Shown here one piece after another: positions 1 to 8,340 of a DNA stretch of 64,000 nt. Source of the stretch: UBA995 sp035477115 (GTDB lineage: Bacteria; Bacillota; Sulfobacillia; UBA995); NCBI GenBank assembly GCA_035477115.1, contig DATIKW010000003.1:1-64000 (forward strand), read 5' to 3'. Positions within the stretch are counted from its first letter, which is position 1; the number at the start of each line of letters is the position of its first letter. A model generated the notes under the pieces. It saw nothing but the letters and a program-made list of their open reading frames with translations, searched no databases and had not been told where the DNA came from. A program made the translations under genes and the position numbers.

Positions 1-404
1 CGGCTCAAGCGCGCGAAGAATGACGCTATGCGGGCTTGCTCTTCGGCACCGGCCGGCTGGTTGGCGGCGGCCCAACGCCGGCGGGCTCCCAGGTAAGCGT
101 CGACGGCTCCCGCAATGACCAGAGGCGCCAGGATGGTCTGCCAGGACAGGCCATAGAACGGTCGGGGCATCGGCAACAGGAACGAACGCCAGCCCCAAAA
201 GACGATGAACAGGAAGGCCGCCTTGAGGTAGTGACCGTTCAGAAACTGGCCGGAGCCGACCAGGGGTGGCCAGAGGGACAAGAACGCGGGGATCCAGGGA
301 TAGGTTGGCGGGATAGCAGGCACCCGGCGGGTGACGGCGCCGTCGAGTGGGTCCAAAAGATACAGGGCCAGGCCCAAAACGACGAGGTAGATGAGGTAAT
401 TCAC
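1..404 (-). CDS. Partial small membrane protein, unknown
   Basis: About 134 codons are visible before the reading frame runs off the left edge, so the C-terminus is missing. The GTG start at 404 shares the bases GTGA with the stop of the upstream gene, which implies translational coupling. The protein opens with a hydrophobic helix (residues 2-15). Around residues 38-60 it has a G-x-GQFLNGHYLKA stretch followed by a second hydrophobic segment, a pattern seen in small TM2-like membrane proteins. The later part (ALVDAYLGARRR-like, then Ala and Glu rich) looks cytoplasmic. Third codon positions are GC-rich, as in the neighbouring genes. The function is unknown; coding status is fairly secure, identity is not. 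Confidence 0.6.
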   Translation of the reverse strand, partial: MNYLIYLVVLGLALYLLDPLDGAVTRRVPAIPPTYPWIPAFLSLWPPLVGSGQFLNGHYLKAAFLFIVFWGWRSFLLPMPRPFYGLSWQTILAPLVIAGAVDAYLGARRRWAAANQPAGAEEQARIASFFARLS

Positions 405-1033
405 GGTCCCGCTCCCGTCTCGAAGGTGATGCTGCCCATGATCCACCGGTAGTCCGCCTCGTAATATGGGAAAAGGATGACGGGCACCAGGTAAGTTGCC
501 TGATAGTATGCGCCTGCCGCTCGGAAGTAGACATCGTATTGATAGTGGCGAACCGTGACGCCGGCCAGGGAGATGTCGAGTTCTTTGAGGTAGCGCATGC
601 CCGGGTAACGGGCGAAGGTGAAGTCGAAATCCCGGGCCACTCGCGTGGGCGCCCGGTGGAACAGGCGGTAGATGCCGGCGGCTTCGCGCCGCTCGTGTTC
701 GCGGTATGCCGCGTAGTCTTCGAGCGTCTGTCCCTGCTCAAGCGAGATGGTGCGGAGGCGGATCCGGGCGAAACCTCCGAGCGGGCTCGCCCGGAAGATC
801 ACCCCTTCAGCTTCCCCGGGCAACTCGCCGGGCAAAGGAGCCGTCGAGGTACGCCAAGCGTCGAGGCTCCACGGCAACACGAAATCAACCCCGGTTTCGG
901 CCACCGCGTGGAGACGTCCTTCATCGCGATACAAGCCTGCCAACGCGCCGGCCAGCAAAGCCCACAGGGCGGCGTGGAGCAATACGCGGGAACCCCGCCG
1001 GTCAATGGTCGAGGCGCGGGTCCAAGGCATCAC
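401..1033 (-). CDS. Hypothetical protein with N-terminal membrane anchor
   Basis: A 210-residue protein of unknown function. Residues about 15-34 form one hydrophobic segment, probably a signal anchor. The rest is soluble, with many Tyr and Phe in the last third (YQYDVYFRAAGAYYQATY) and should lie outside the membrane. It overlaps the end of the dppC-like gene by about 32 bp and its own stop overlaps the next gene by 4 bp, so it belongs to the same minus-strand transcript as the peptide importer. Adjacent GTG (1033) and ATG (1030) codons could both start it. Its location suggests an exported or envelope protein; I recognise no family. Confidence 0.6.
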   Translation of the reverse strand: MMPWTRASTIDRRGSRVLLHAALWALLAGALAGLYRDEGRLHAVAETGVDFVLPWSLDAWRTSTAPLPGELPGEAEGVIFRASPLGGFARIRLRTISLEQGQTLEDYAAYREHERREAAGIYRLFHRAPTRVARDFDFTFARYPGMRYLKELDISLAGVTVRHYQYDVYFRAAGAYYQATYLVPVILFPYYEADYRWIMGSITFETGAGP

Positions 1034-1880
1034 GGAGCGCGTCCCCCACGAGATTGAAGCTCATCACCGTCACGAAGATGAGCAGCCCGGGATAAACGGT
1101 GTACCACCATGCTCGCCGGATATAATCCCTTCCCTCGAACAACATGTTCCCCCAGCTCGGAGTGGGTGGCTGCACTCCGAGACCGAGATAAGACAAGGCG
1201 GACTCGGTGAGGATGGCCCCGGCCACGCTCAGCGTAGCGGCCACGATGATCGGCGCCATGGCGTTGGGCAGGATGTGGCGGAAGATGATCTTCGGGTCAG
1301 GCGCCCCGAGCGCGCGGGCGGCCTCGGTGAAATCCTGCTCCTTCAGGCTGAGGAAGGCCGCGCGGACCAGACGGGCAACCGGCGGCCAGGAGATGAGGCC
1401 GATGGTGGCGATGATGTTGAAGATGCTCGGCCCGATGACGGCCACCACGGTGAGGATCAGGAAGAGGGCGGGGAAAGAGATCACGATGTCCGTGAAACGC
1501 ATCAGGACGTTATCGATCCACCCGCCGTAGAATCCGGCGATGGCGCCGATGAGCGTACCGGCCGTGATCATGATGCCCACGGCGACGAAACCCACGCTCA
1601 AGGAGATGCGCGCCCCAAACAGCACTCGGGTCAGGATGTCCCGCCCGAAGAAGTCGGTGCCCATGGGATGGGTGGCGCAGGGTGGCTCGAGGCGGTTTCC
1701 GAGGTCGATCGCATATGGCGAGTGGGCGGTGAGGTGCGGCGCGAAAATGGCTGCTGCGTATAACAGCACCAGTACTACCAGACCCGCGATGGCCAGGCGG
1801 TGCCGGCGAAAGCGGGACCAGAAGATCGCCCTCCATGAGAGATCGCGTTCAGCTTCGGCCAGGGTCATCGTCCGCGCCAT
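1002..1880 (-). CDS. dppC: Dipeptide/oligopeptide ABC transporter permease, DppC/OppC type
   Basis: Inner-membrane permease of 292 residues, the usual length for DppC. After a short cytoplasmic N-terminus there is a first transmembrane helix (about 29-49), then the binding-protein-dependent transport domain with several helices. The cytoplasmic EAA loop that contacts the ATPase is visible as EAARALGAPDPKIIFRHILPN. The ATG at 1880 has an AAGGGGG ribosome site, and the gene lies 12 bp after dppB. With DppB it should form the translocation channel for the substrate delivered by the lipoprotein encoded at 2961-4745. No ATPase gene is present in the window. The exact substrate (peptide, nickel or other) cannot be read from the permease. 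Confidence 0.93.
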   Translation of the reverse strand: MARTMTLAEAERDLSWRAIFWSRFRRHRLAIAGLVVLVLLYAAAIFAPHLTAHSPYAIDLGNRLEPPCATHPMGTDFFGRDILTRVLFGARISLSVGFVAVGIMITAGTLIGAIAGFYGGWIDNVLMRFTDIVISFPALFLILTVVAVIGPSIFNIIATIGLISWPPVARLVRAAFLSLKEQDFTEAARALGAPDPKIIFRHILPNAMAPIIVAATLSVAGAILTESALSYLGLGVQPPTPSWGNMLFEGRDYIRRAWWYTVYPGLLIFVTVMSFNLVGDALRDALDPRLDH

Positions 1881-1892
1881 CCCGGGACCCCC

Positions 1893-2846
1893 TTAGTCAT
1901 ACTTGATGCGAGGGTCGACCAGCCCGTAGGCCAGGTCGGCAAGGAAGTTGCCGGCGACGACCAGCGTCGCGGCGATGGTGTTTATCGCCATCACCGTGGG
2001 GTAATCCCGCCGCATGATCGCCGTCCAGGCCATACGCCCGATTCCGGGGATGGCGAAGACCTGCTCGGTAACGAGCGCCCCGCCGAAGAAACCGGGCAAC
2101 GCCAGCCCGACGAGCGTGATCAGCGGGAGCAACGCGTTCTTGAGGGCATGCCGGTAGATGACCACGCGCTCCGCCAAGCCCTTCGAGCGGGCGGTCCGGA
2201 TGTAATCCTGCCGGATTACCTCCAGCATGCTGGATCGGGTATACCGGAAGTAGCCAGCCAGCGCGCCTCCATAGCCGAGGACGATGACCGGCATGATGAG
2301 ATGGCGGGTCCGGTCCCAGAGGTCGAAACCGAGACCATGAGTCTGTATGCCCTGGGCGGGCAGCCAGCCCAGGGCGATGGTGAACAGCAGCATGAGGATC
2401 AAGGCGAACCAGAAGTTGGGAAGGGAGAGACCCACGAAGGCGAAAGCGCTGGCCACATGATCGGCTTTGGAGTACTGGCGTACGGCGCAGACGATCCCCA
2501 GGGGGATGCCGATACAGAAGGACACCAGGAACGCGGCGGCCATCAACAGGAAAGTGATGTCGATGCGCTCGACCACCCGTTCGAGGACCGGCCGGCCGTC
2601 ATCAAAAGATCGGCCGAAGTCCCCCCGCAGCAGGCGGACGACCCACCGGTAATACTGGACATGCAGGGGCCGGTCCAAGCCCAGCGCTCGTTCCATGGCC
2701 TCGAAGGATGCCGGGTCCGCGGTGGGATCGACCAGCAGGGCGGCCGGCGAGCCCGGAGCCAGATGGATGATGAAGAAACTGATCATGGTGATGCCGAGCA
2801 GGATGGGAACGGCCTGGAGCACTCGGCGAAGCACGTACCTTCGCAT
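1893..2846 (-). CDS. dppB: Dipeptide/oligopeptide ABC transporter permease, DppB/OppB type
   Basis: Inner-membrane permease, 317 residues, matching the DppB family in length and layout: N-terminal helix (9-30), a large extracytoplasmic loop containing the family segment with DPTADPASFEAMERALGLDRP, then a block of helices. The EAA loop reads RTARSKGLAERVVIYRHALKNALLP. The ATG at 2846 is preceded by a strong GGGAGGAGGGGG. It lies between the solute-binding protein gene and dppC on one strand and is expected to pair with DppC. A GC-rich 114-bp spacer separates it from the binding protein gene and can fold into a hairpin, which may lower expression relative to the binding protein. Confidence 0.93.
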   Translation of the reverse strand: MRRYVLRRVLQAVPILLGITMISFFIIHLAPGSPAALLVDPTADPASFEAMERALGLDRPLHVQYYRWVVRLLRGDFGRSFDDGRPVLERVVERIDITFLLMAAAFLVSFCIGIPLGIVCAVRQYSKADHVASAFAFVGLSLPNFWFALILMLLFTIALGWLPAQGIQTHGLGFDLWDRTRHLIMPVIVLGYGGALAGYFRYTRSSMLEVIRQDYIRTARSKGLAERVVIYRHALKNALLPLITLVGLALPGFFGGALVTEQVFAIPGIGRMAWTAIMRRDYPTVMAINTIAATLVVAGNFLADLAYGLVDPRIKYD

Positions 2847-2960
2847 TGAATCCCCCTCCTCCCGGTCGTCCCGCCCGCGCGAGCGGCGCAGAGGGCGCCC
2901 GGCCGCCCGTACGGACGCCCTTCACCCGTCGCCTCAAGCGAGGTTCCCTGCAAGTTGGTT

Positions 2961-4745
2961 TCAGTTCAGGTGCGGGCCCGCTTGCAACTCCGCCGGAATC
3001 CAGAGGTCTTCCGCATAGAACAACGGACTTGCGATCGGACTCACCTTGATCTCCCCTCGAATCCGGTTGCCCACGGCGTGGATGGCGTTAGGGTAGAACA
3101 GGAAGACGTACGGCTGATCCTCGGCCAGGATTGCCTGCATCTCCTGGTAGATCTCCCGCCGCCGATCGATATCGCCTACCCGGCGCCCTTCCTCGAGGAG
3201 TTCGTCCACCCGCGCGTTGGAGTAGCTCACGAAGTTGAAGGGACCGCCCTCCGTGTGCCAGATGCTGAAGGCATCCGGGTCGACGCCCAGCGACCAGCCG
3301 ACGATGACCGACTCGAAATTCTTGGCCAGCAAGACGTCGCTGACGAAGGTAGCCCACTCCACCAGTTTGATCTCCACCTCAATGCCAACGTCCTTGAGGT
3401 TACTCTGGATGACCACTGCCGCCTGCTCGCGCATGCGGTTGCCCAGGTTGGTCTGAAGCAGGAAGCTGAACCGTACGCCGTCCCGCTGCAGGATGCCGTC
3501 GGCCCCCGGGGTCCAGCCGGCTTCGGCCAGCAAGCTCCTGGCCCGGGCCGCGTCGAACGGGAAGGTACGGACGTCCGGGTTGTAGTCCCAGCGTGCGGGA
3601 CTGCCGTGGGTCCAAGCCACGGTGCCGTGTCCCATCAGGAGTTCGTCGACCATCACTTCCTTGTTGATGGCATGGGAAACGGCGTGACGGACCCGCACAT
3701 CCTGGAACAGCGGATTGGCCAGGTTGAGCCCGAGATAAGTGTAAGCGAAGGTCGGCGTCGTCATCAGCCGGAGATGGGGCATGGCCTTGAACCGCTCGTA
3801 CTCTTCGGGGGTGACTCCTCCGAAATCGATTTCCTTCGCTTCCAGGGCGATTTCGAGCGTCTTCTGGTCGGGGATCACCCGCGTGACCAGTTCATCGCCG
3901 TGCGCGGGCGGCTTGCCATCGCGGCCGCCTTCCCAGTCCGCATTGCGGACCACGGCGATGTGTTGGTCGGGCAACCATTCCTTCCAGCGGAAGGGGCCGC
4001 TGCCGACCGGGTTGCGCGAGAAATCATGGTCCTTGACATCCCGGCCATGGACGTCGCCCAGGATGTGACGGGGGATGATGTGGTAGGCCGCCGTCCGGGT
4101 GAGGAAGATAGCCATCGGCGTCTCCAGGGTGAACCGCACCGTGAGATCATCCAGGGCCTTGACCGCGCCCAGGGCTCTCCACGCCTCGAAAGCCCCGGTC
4201 ACTCGCCGGTCGTGAGTCTCCTGGTCGATTTCCTCGGCGTCAAGAGCCTTCTTGGCGGCGGCGAGTTCGTCGAGGTAGGCTGCATAGCCGAGCAACATGG
4301 CCATGTCCGCCCGTCGCGGCCCGGTATAGAACGGGTTCATGAAACTCTCATAGGTGAACACGACGTCGTGGGCGGTGAAGGGTTGACCGTCGTGCCACCT
4401 CTGCTCGGGGCGGAGCCGGAAAGTGTAAATCAGTTCATCCGCGGAGACCTCGGGGAAACTCTCGGCTGCGTTCGGCACGAGTTCGACTTCCCGGTTCCAG
4501 GCCATGAGGCTGTTCTGGAAAAGGTGGTGGGTGATGTCCCCCGAGGCGGTATCGGCGACGTAAATGGGGTTCATGGTCTGAGCGTCGGCGATACTGCCCC
4601 GGATCATGATGCCGCCGGATACAATCTCGACGCCCGGCTCCTCCTCGGGAACCCGGCGGGGACACCCCGCAGCCAAGACGGTCAGCCCGGCCAGGAGGAC
4701 GACGAGGGTGGCCGCCAACCAGCGATAACGCGCCAGTCCCTTCAT
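2961..4745 (-). CDS. Peptide-type ABC transporter solute-binding lipoprotein (SBP_bac_5)
   Basis: A 594-residue extracytoplasmic binding protein. The N-terminus has Lys/Arg, a hydrophobic core and a lipobox LAAGC with the lipidated Cys at 28, so it is membrane-tethered. Family-5 signatures follow: a DPHxxN-like entry (here DAQTMNPIYVADTASGDITHHLF), TFRLRPEQRWHDGQPFTAHDVVFTYE at about 130-155 and YTYLGLNLANPLFQDVRVRHAVSHAINKE near 345. Length is at the long end for DppA/OppA proteins. It is the first gene of the dppB-dppC transcript, as usual. The substrate is probably a peptide, but family-5 proteins also carry nickel chelates, sugars and opines. Confidence 0.92.
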   Translation of the reverse strand: MKGLARYRWLAATLVVLLAGLTVLAAGCPRRVPEEEPGVEIVSGGIMIRGSIADAQTMNPIYVADTASGDITHHLFQNSLMAWNREVELVPNAAESFPEVSADELIYTFRLRPEQRWHDGQPFTAHDVVFTYESFMNPFYTGPRRADMAMLLGYAAYLDELAAAKKALDAEEIDQETHDRRVTGAFEAWRALGAVKALDDLTVRFTLETPMAIFLTRTAAYHIIPRHILGDVHGRDVKDHDFSRNPVGSGPFRWKEWLPDQHIAVVRNADWEGGRDGKPPAHGDELVTRVIPDQKTLEIALEAKEIDFGGVTPEEYERFKAMPHLRLMTTPTFAYTYLGLNLANPLFQDVRVRHAVSHAINKEVMVDELLMGHGTVAWTHGSPARWDYNPDVRTFPFDAARARSLLAEAGWTPGADGILQRDGVRFSFLLQTNLGNRMREQAAVVIQSNLKDVGIEVEIKLVEWATFVSDVLLAKNFESVIVGWSLGVDPDAFSIWHTEGGPFNFVSYSNARVDELLEEGRRVGDIDRRREIYQEMQAILAEDQPYVFLFYPNAIHAVGNRIRGEIKVSPIASPLFYAEDLWIPAELQAGPHLN

Positions 4746-5043
4746 ATCGACTCAGTCCCCCTCTTTACGGCTCTGTGCCGCATTACGGCCCTGCTCAGTC
4801 ACCAGCCAGCCTACTGATGTCCGCGACTGCTCTTGTGCCATCCCTCCCCAGAATTCGCGCTCGAAGCGGTCGTCCTCGGAGGTGTCGTACTTTGAGGGCG
4901 ACCCGCTCATTACCATATGCGCCGGAAAGCCTTTCCTCTCCACCGGTCATCCCCGATCGCGTCTTGAGAGTTTTGCGGGGGCGGGGTGGGGGTCTACTAC
5001 GAAGATGCGGTTAAGGTCGTGGCGGCCCGAGCGGCACGGGAGT
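4746..5043. other. Intergenic region upstream of the peptide importer
   Basis: This stretch of about 300 bp lies between the methyltransferase and the solute-binding protein gene, both on the minus strand. It should hold the importer's promoter and leader, including the GAGGGGGAC ribosome site just before the ATG at 4745. A 63-codon minus-strand frame (4943-4752) ends 6 bp before that ATG, but has no recognisable similarity and I do not call it a gene. No hairpin with a T-run and no riboswitch was recognised. Confidence 0.4.
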
Positions 5044-5949
5044 CTACCGGGGATGCCTCTGATGCGGTGTCGGATCGAACCCGAGCCACTCGATTCCGTC
5101 CACGCCGTCAAGCCGCTTGGCCATAACTTCAAGCGCCTCCACGCTGCTATCCACCAGGATGAAGCGACGGCCAAGCTCAAGTGCGGCCACACCGGTCGTG
5201 CCGCTGCCGGCGAAGAAGTCGAGCACGAGGTCGCCCGGGCGCGACGATGCACTGATGATGCGACGAAGGATGCCGAGCGGCTTCTGCGTCGGATATCCGG
5301 TCTTTTCCGAACCGCTTGTCGGGACGATCGTGTGCCACCAAGTGTCGGTAGGGAGTTTCCCGCGCGCCGCCTTCTCGGGGCCGACGAGGCCGGGCGCCAT
5401 GTACGGGATCCGTTCAATCGCATCGACGTTGAACACGTAGTCGGACGGATCCTTGGCATAGAGCAGGATGTTATCGTGTTTCGGCGGCCATCGGTCCTTG
5501 GGCCGGCCACCGTAGTCGTAGGCCCAGATGATCTCGTTCAAGAAGGCCTCACGGCCGAAGATGGTGTCGAGTAGGACTTTACAGTAGTGCACTTCCCGAT
5601 AATCGACGTGGACGTACAAAGACCCGCGCCGTGCCAAGACGCGATGGGCCTCGATCAGGCGTGGCTCAAGAAAAGCCAGGTAGTCATCGAAGAGGTCGCT
5701 GAAGCGCTTGGTCCCCACGACAATGCTCTCGTAGCGGCGCCCCTGGAATCCGAGCCGGTCGCCTTCCGCGGAACGCACCGTCTTGAGTTGTGTTCGTCGC
5801 TGAACTCTTCCGGTGTTGAAGGGAGGATCGATGTAGATCAGATCCGCGGAGGCCGAGGGCAGCACTCGAAGGACCTCGAGGTTATCGGCCAAGTGGACTC
5901 TGCCGATCACTCCATCGTCCATGGGCGGCGTGAACTCACGTTCGCGCAC
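5044..5949 (-). CDS. Site-specific DNA methyltransferase (adenine-N6 or cytosine-N4), beta class
   Basis: A 301-residue SAM-dependent amino-methyltransferase. The catalytic motif IV is DPPF at residues 41-44 and the SAM-binding motif I is FAGSGTTG at 246-253, near the C-terminus; this order defines the beta class. The middle (residues about 85-130) has the YLAFLEPRLIEAHRVLARRGSLYVHVDYRE segment common to this family. No restriction endonuclease or specificity subunit lies beside it, so it is either an orphan regulatory methylase or the remnant of a restriction system. The GTG at 5949 abuts the possible Shine-Dalgarno GGGAGG, so the in-frame ATG at 5922 is an alternative start. Target sequence is not predictable from this. 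Confidence 0.9.
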   Translation of the reverse strand: MREREFTPPMDDGVIGRVHLADNLEVLRVLPSASADLIYIDPPFNTGRVQRRTQLKTVRSAEGDRLGFQGRRYESIVVGTKRFSDLFDDYLAFLEPRLIEAHRVLARRGSLYVHVDYREVHYCKVLLDTIFGREAFLNEIIWAYDYGGRPKDRWPPKHDNILLYAKDPSDYVFNVDAIERIPYMAPGLVGPEKAARGKLPTDTWWHTIVPTSGSEKTGYPTQKPLGILRRIISASSRPGDLVLDFFAGSGTTGVAALELGRRFILVDSSVEALEVMAKRLDGVDGIEWLGFDPTPHQRHPR

Positions 5950-6072
5950 CTCCCGCCAAGGCTTGCATCAGCGTTCAAATTCTAAAGTGCGACGGGAAGT
6001 ACCTCCTGTCGATGCCACGGAGCAGGCATCGATCGCGAGTCATATCCTGTCTCCGGGAAGGGACTTTCTGTT

Positions 6073-6104
6073 CCGGGCTATCCTGTACTGGGAGGATAGC
6101 CCGG
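6073..6104. promoter_or_regulatory. Perfect 11-bp inverted repeat in the P1 peptidase leader
   Basis: The arms at 6073-6083 (CCGGGCTATCC) and 6094-6104 (GGATAGCCCGG) pair perfectly across a 10-base loop. No T-run follows, so it is unlikely to be an intrinsic terminator. It lies in the divergent region between the methyltransferase and the P1 peptidase, about 40 bp before the peptidase start. It may be an operator or an mRNA leader hairpin. Confidence 0.45.
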
Positions 6105-6144
6105 GGAGGTGTCGAAAGACACTTTTCGCGCGAGGGGGTCAGCA

Positions 6145-7236
6145 GTGGGACGAGGCATGAGGGCGAGAGATCTGGGCATTCATCTGGGTTCCCTGCCTAC
6201 GGGCCCCTTGAACGCGATCACCGATGTCCCCGGGGTTCGTGTCGGCCACCGCACGCTGATCGAGGGCCGGGAGATCCGCACGGGAGTTACCGCCATCGTG
6301 TTCGATGGCTGCCGGGGAGGCGCCTTGCCTGACCGCCTGTTCGCCGGGGTCCATGTGTTCAGCGGCGCGGGCGAACTCGCCGGGCACATCCTGATCGCCG
6401 AGTGGGGGTTCATCGAGTCTCCCATCTTGTTGACCAATACCTTGAGCCTCGACGATGTTCGGGCAGCCGCCCTTCGCTACCTGGGGGAGTGCTACCCGGC
6501 GCTCGGCCTGACCGCCGACCCGATCGGCCCCATCGTTGCCGAGTGCGACGACAGCTACCTGAACGACATGCGAGGCCGCCATGTGCGGGAGGAGGACGTC
6601 CGTCAGGCGCTGGCGGCGGCGAATGCCGGCCCGGTCGATGAAGGGAATGTCGGCGCCGGCACCGGCATGTACAGTTTTGACTTCAAGTCAGGGATCGGCA
6701 CGGCTTCCCGCCAACTCCCCGCTCAACAGGGGAACTACCGGGTGGGATGCCTGCTCGTGACCAACATGGGGGAACGACGGCGGCTGACGATTGCCGGAGT
6801 CCCCGTGGGCGAGGAGATCACCGATCTCCTGACGACGGACGTGGTCGAGGGGTCGGGGGTGGTGGTGGTGGCAACCGATGCTCCCATGCTGCCGCACCAA
6901 CTGGGGCAACTCGCCCGGCGTGCCGCCATTGGCCTGGGCCGGGTGGGTTCGTACGGTTCCCACGGCAGCGGCGAATTCGTGATCGCGGTCTCCACCGGCA
7001 TCATCGTGCCCAGGGTCTCTCCGGCGCCGACCTTCGCGCTGGAGACCTTGGTCCCCTCGCGGTCGCGATTCAATCCCTTGTACGAAGCAGCCATCGAGAG
7101 TTGCGAGGAGGCGGTCGTCAATTCCCTCTTGCAGGCGGAGACGATGGACGGTCGCGACGGACATACCGCCCACGCCATACCGGTCGACAGGCTACTTGAC
7201 AGTCTGCTGCGCCACGGGCGGATCAGGTCGCGCTGA
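6145..7236 (+). CDS. P1 family peptidase (DmpA/BapA-type aminopeptidase)
   Basis: An Ntn-fold hydrolase related to DmpA, which acts as an L- and D-aminopeptidase. Start chosen at GTG 6145, about five bases after GAGGGGGT; ATG 6157 is also possible, giving 363 or 359 residues. The family opening NAITDVPGVRVGH is at the N-terminus, with SPILLTNTLSLDDV, GNVGAGTGM and the segment EGSGVVVVATDAP. In DmpA the chain cuts itself before a Ser at the equivalent Gly-Ser junction, so that Ser is the predicted nucleophile. cobO follows after a 21-bp gap. A second, divergent copy of the family is at 39181-40314. The physiological peptide substrate is unknown. Confidence 0.9.
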   Translation: MGRGMRARDLGIHLGSLPTGPLNAITDVPGVRVGHRTLIEGREIRTGVTAIVFDGCRGGALPDRLFAGVHVFSGAGELAGHILIAEWGFIESPILLTNTLSLDDVRAAALRYLGECYPALGLTADPIGPIVAECDDSYLNDMRGRHVREEDVRQALAAANAGPVDEGNVGAGTGMYSFDFKSGIGTASRQLPAQQGNYRVGCLLVTNMGERRRLTIAGVPVGEEITDLLTTDVVEGSGVVVVATDAPMLPHQLGQLARRAAIGLGRVGSYGSHGSGEFVIAVSTGIIVPRVSPAPTFALETLVPSRSRFNPLYEAAIESCEEAVVNSLLQAETMDGRDGHTAHAIPVDRLLDSLLRHGRIRSR

Positions 7237-7257
7237 GCGGGAAGGAGGCAGGCTTCG

Positions 7258-7797
7258 GTGTCGGGAGAACACGGTAAGGGACTCGTGGTGGTGTATACGG
7301 GTGACGGCAAGGGGAAGACCACGGCCGCGCTGGGCCTGGCCCTACGGGCGGCAGGCCACGGCCGCAAGGTCTTCATCATCCAGTTCATGAAGGGCGATCC
7401 GGACTACGGCGAACTCGTCGCCATCCGACGGCACCTTGGGGGCTACATCGAAGTAGTCCAGAGCGGACTGCCAACGTTCGTCGACCGTGACGACCCCAGC
7501 CCCGAAGACCGCCGCCTGGCAAGGGAGGGGATGGACCTGGCTGGAGACATCCTGAAAGCTGGGGCTCATGACCTGGTGATCCTGGATGAGGTGAATGTGG
7601 CTCTCGATTACGGATTGGTGAACCTACAGGAGCTGCTGGAGGATGTGGCCAACCGTGCTCCGGGCGTGGACGTGGTGCTCACCGGAAGGGACGCCCCTGC
7701 CGCCTTGCTGGCGGCGGCCGACCTGGTGAGCGAGGTCGTAGAGGTAAAACACCACTTTCGGCGCGGCGTACCCGCCCGGAAGGGCATGGAGCACTGA
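7258..7797 (+). CDS. cobO: Cob(I)alamin (corrinoid) adenosyltransferase
   Basis: CobA/CobO-type enzyme of 179 residues that transfers the adenosyl group of ATP to cobalt(I) corrinoids to make coenzyme B12 precursors in the cytosol. The P-loop GDGKGKTTAALGLALRA lies at residues 16-32, followed by VFIIQFMKG and the acidic LVILDEVNVAL near 110, all typical of the family. The GTG at 7258 follows GGAAGGAGG by a normal distance. No other corrinoid biosynthesis gene is present here, so it may serve salvage. A possible client in the window would be a later step of lysine fermentation (5,6-aminomutase is B12-dependent), but that gene is not seen. Confidence 0.93.
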   Translation: MSGEHGKGLVVVYTGDGKGKTTAALGLALRAAGHGRKVFIIQFMKGDPDYGELVAIRRHLGGYIEVVQSGLPTFVDRDDPSPEDRRLAREGMDLAGDILKAGAHDLVILDEVNVALDYGLVNLQELLEDVANRAPGVDVVLTGRDAPAALLAAADLVSEVVEVKHHFRRGVPARKGMEH

Positions 7798-7814
7798 AGC
7801 CGCGGGAGGAGAGG

Positions 7815-8336
7815 ATGAGGCCGGGTGAGAAGTACCTCCGTGGTCGGGAGGGGGGCGTACCATCAGTGTGGCGCCTGGGAGAACTGGCCCGGAACCGGGC
7901 AGAACAGTCCAGGATGCGTGGCGAACTCGTGCAGGTCGCTGGACGGCGGCCGATCCGGTATTGGCGAGCCCGCGGCGTGGCGGGTGCGACCAGCTTTGAC
8001 CGGATCACCTTAGCTTTTGCCGATCGGAGTTTTCTGGAGATCTACTCCACGGGACTGGACGACCGGGGGCGAGTCGTGGGTCTCCTTCAACTCAGGCGCC
8101 AGGACTTCCGCCAACCCTTCTCCCGCGGCACGGCCTCGTGTCTGGAGTTGACCCTCACGGGGGGGGAAGGATGGGCGGGCAAACCGATTAGCTCCTGTCG
8201 GATCACGCGAGATGGACGGGGTGAAACCCTGACCATCCTCGGCCCGGAGGGCATCCTGCTGGACGTCCGCGCCACCGCGGTCAACGGGCGCGGCGGCATC
8301 ATCTTGCGCTTGCGGCACGCCCACGACTGGGAATGA
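7815..8336 (+). CDS. Hypothetical protein
   Basis: A 173-residue protein with no family I recognise. It has no signal peptide or membrane segment and is Arg- and Gly-rich. The middle alternates short hydrophobic and charged runs (FDRITLAFADRSFLEIYSTGLD), which suggests a mostly beta-strand soluble domain. Start ATG 7815 is preceded by GGGAGGAG at short spacing. It sits 17 bp after cobO and 4 bp before the PurM-like gene, so the four genes from 6145 to 9351 probably form one transcript. Codon use matches its neighbours. Confidence 0.7.
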   Translation: MRPGEKYLRGREGGVPSVWRLGELARNRAEQSRMRGELVQVAGRRPIRYWRARGVAGATSFDRITLAFADRSFLEIYSTGLDDRGRVVGLLQLRRQDFRQPFSRGTASCLELTLTGGEGWAGKPISSCRITRDGRGETLTILGPEGILLDVRATAVNGRGGIILRLRHAHDWE

Positions 8337-8340
8337 GCGC

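Noticed and set aside
2955..4817. 620-codon open frame on the plus strand, opposite the solute-binding protein gene
   Set aside because: It is the mirror of a strongly recognisable gene; long antisense frames arise readily in GC-rich DNA, and its composition (His, Val, Arg, Gly, Asp) resembles no protein family.
4752..4943. 63-codon minus-strand frame just before the solute-binding protein
   Set aside because: No similarity recognised; more likely leader DNA of the importer operon.
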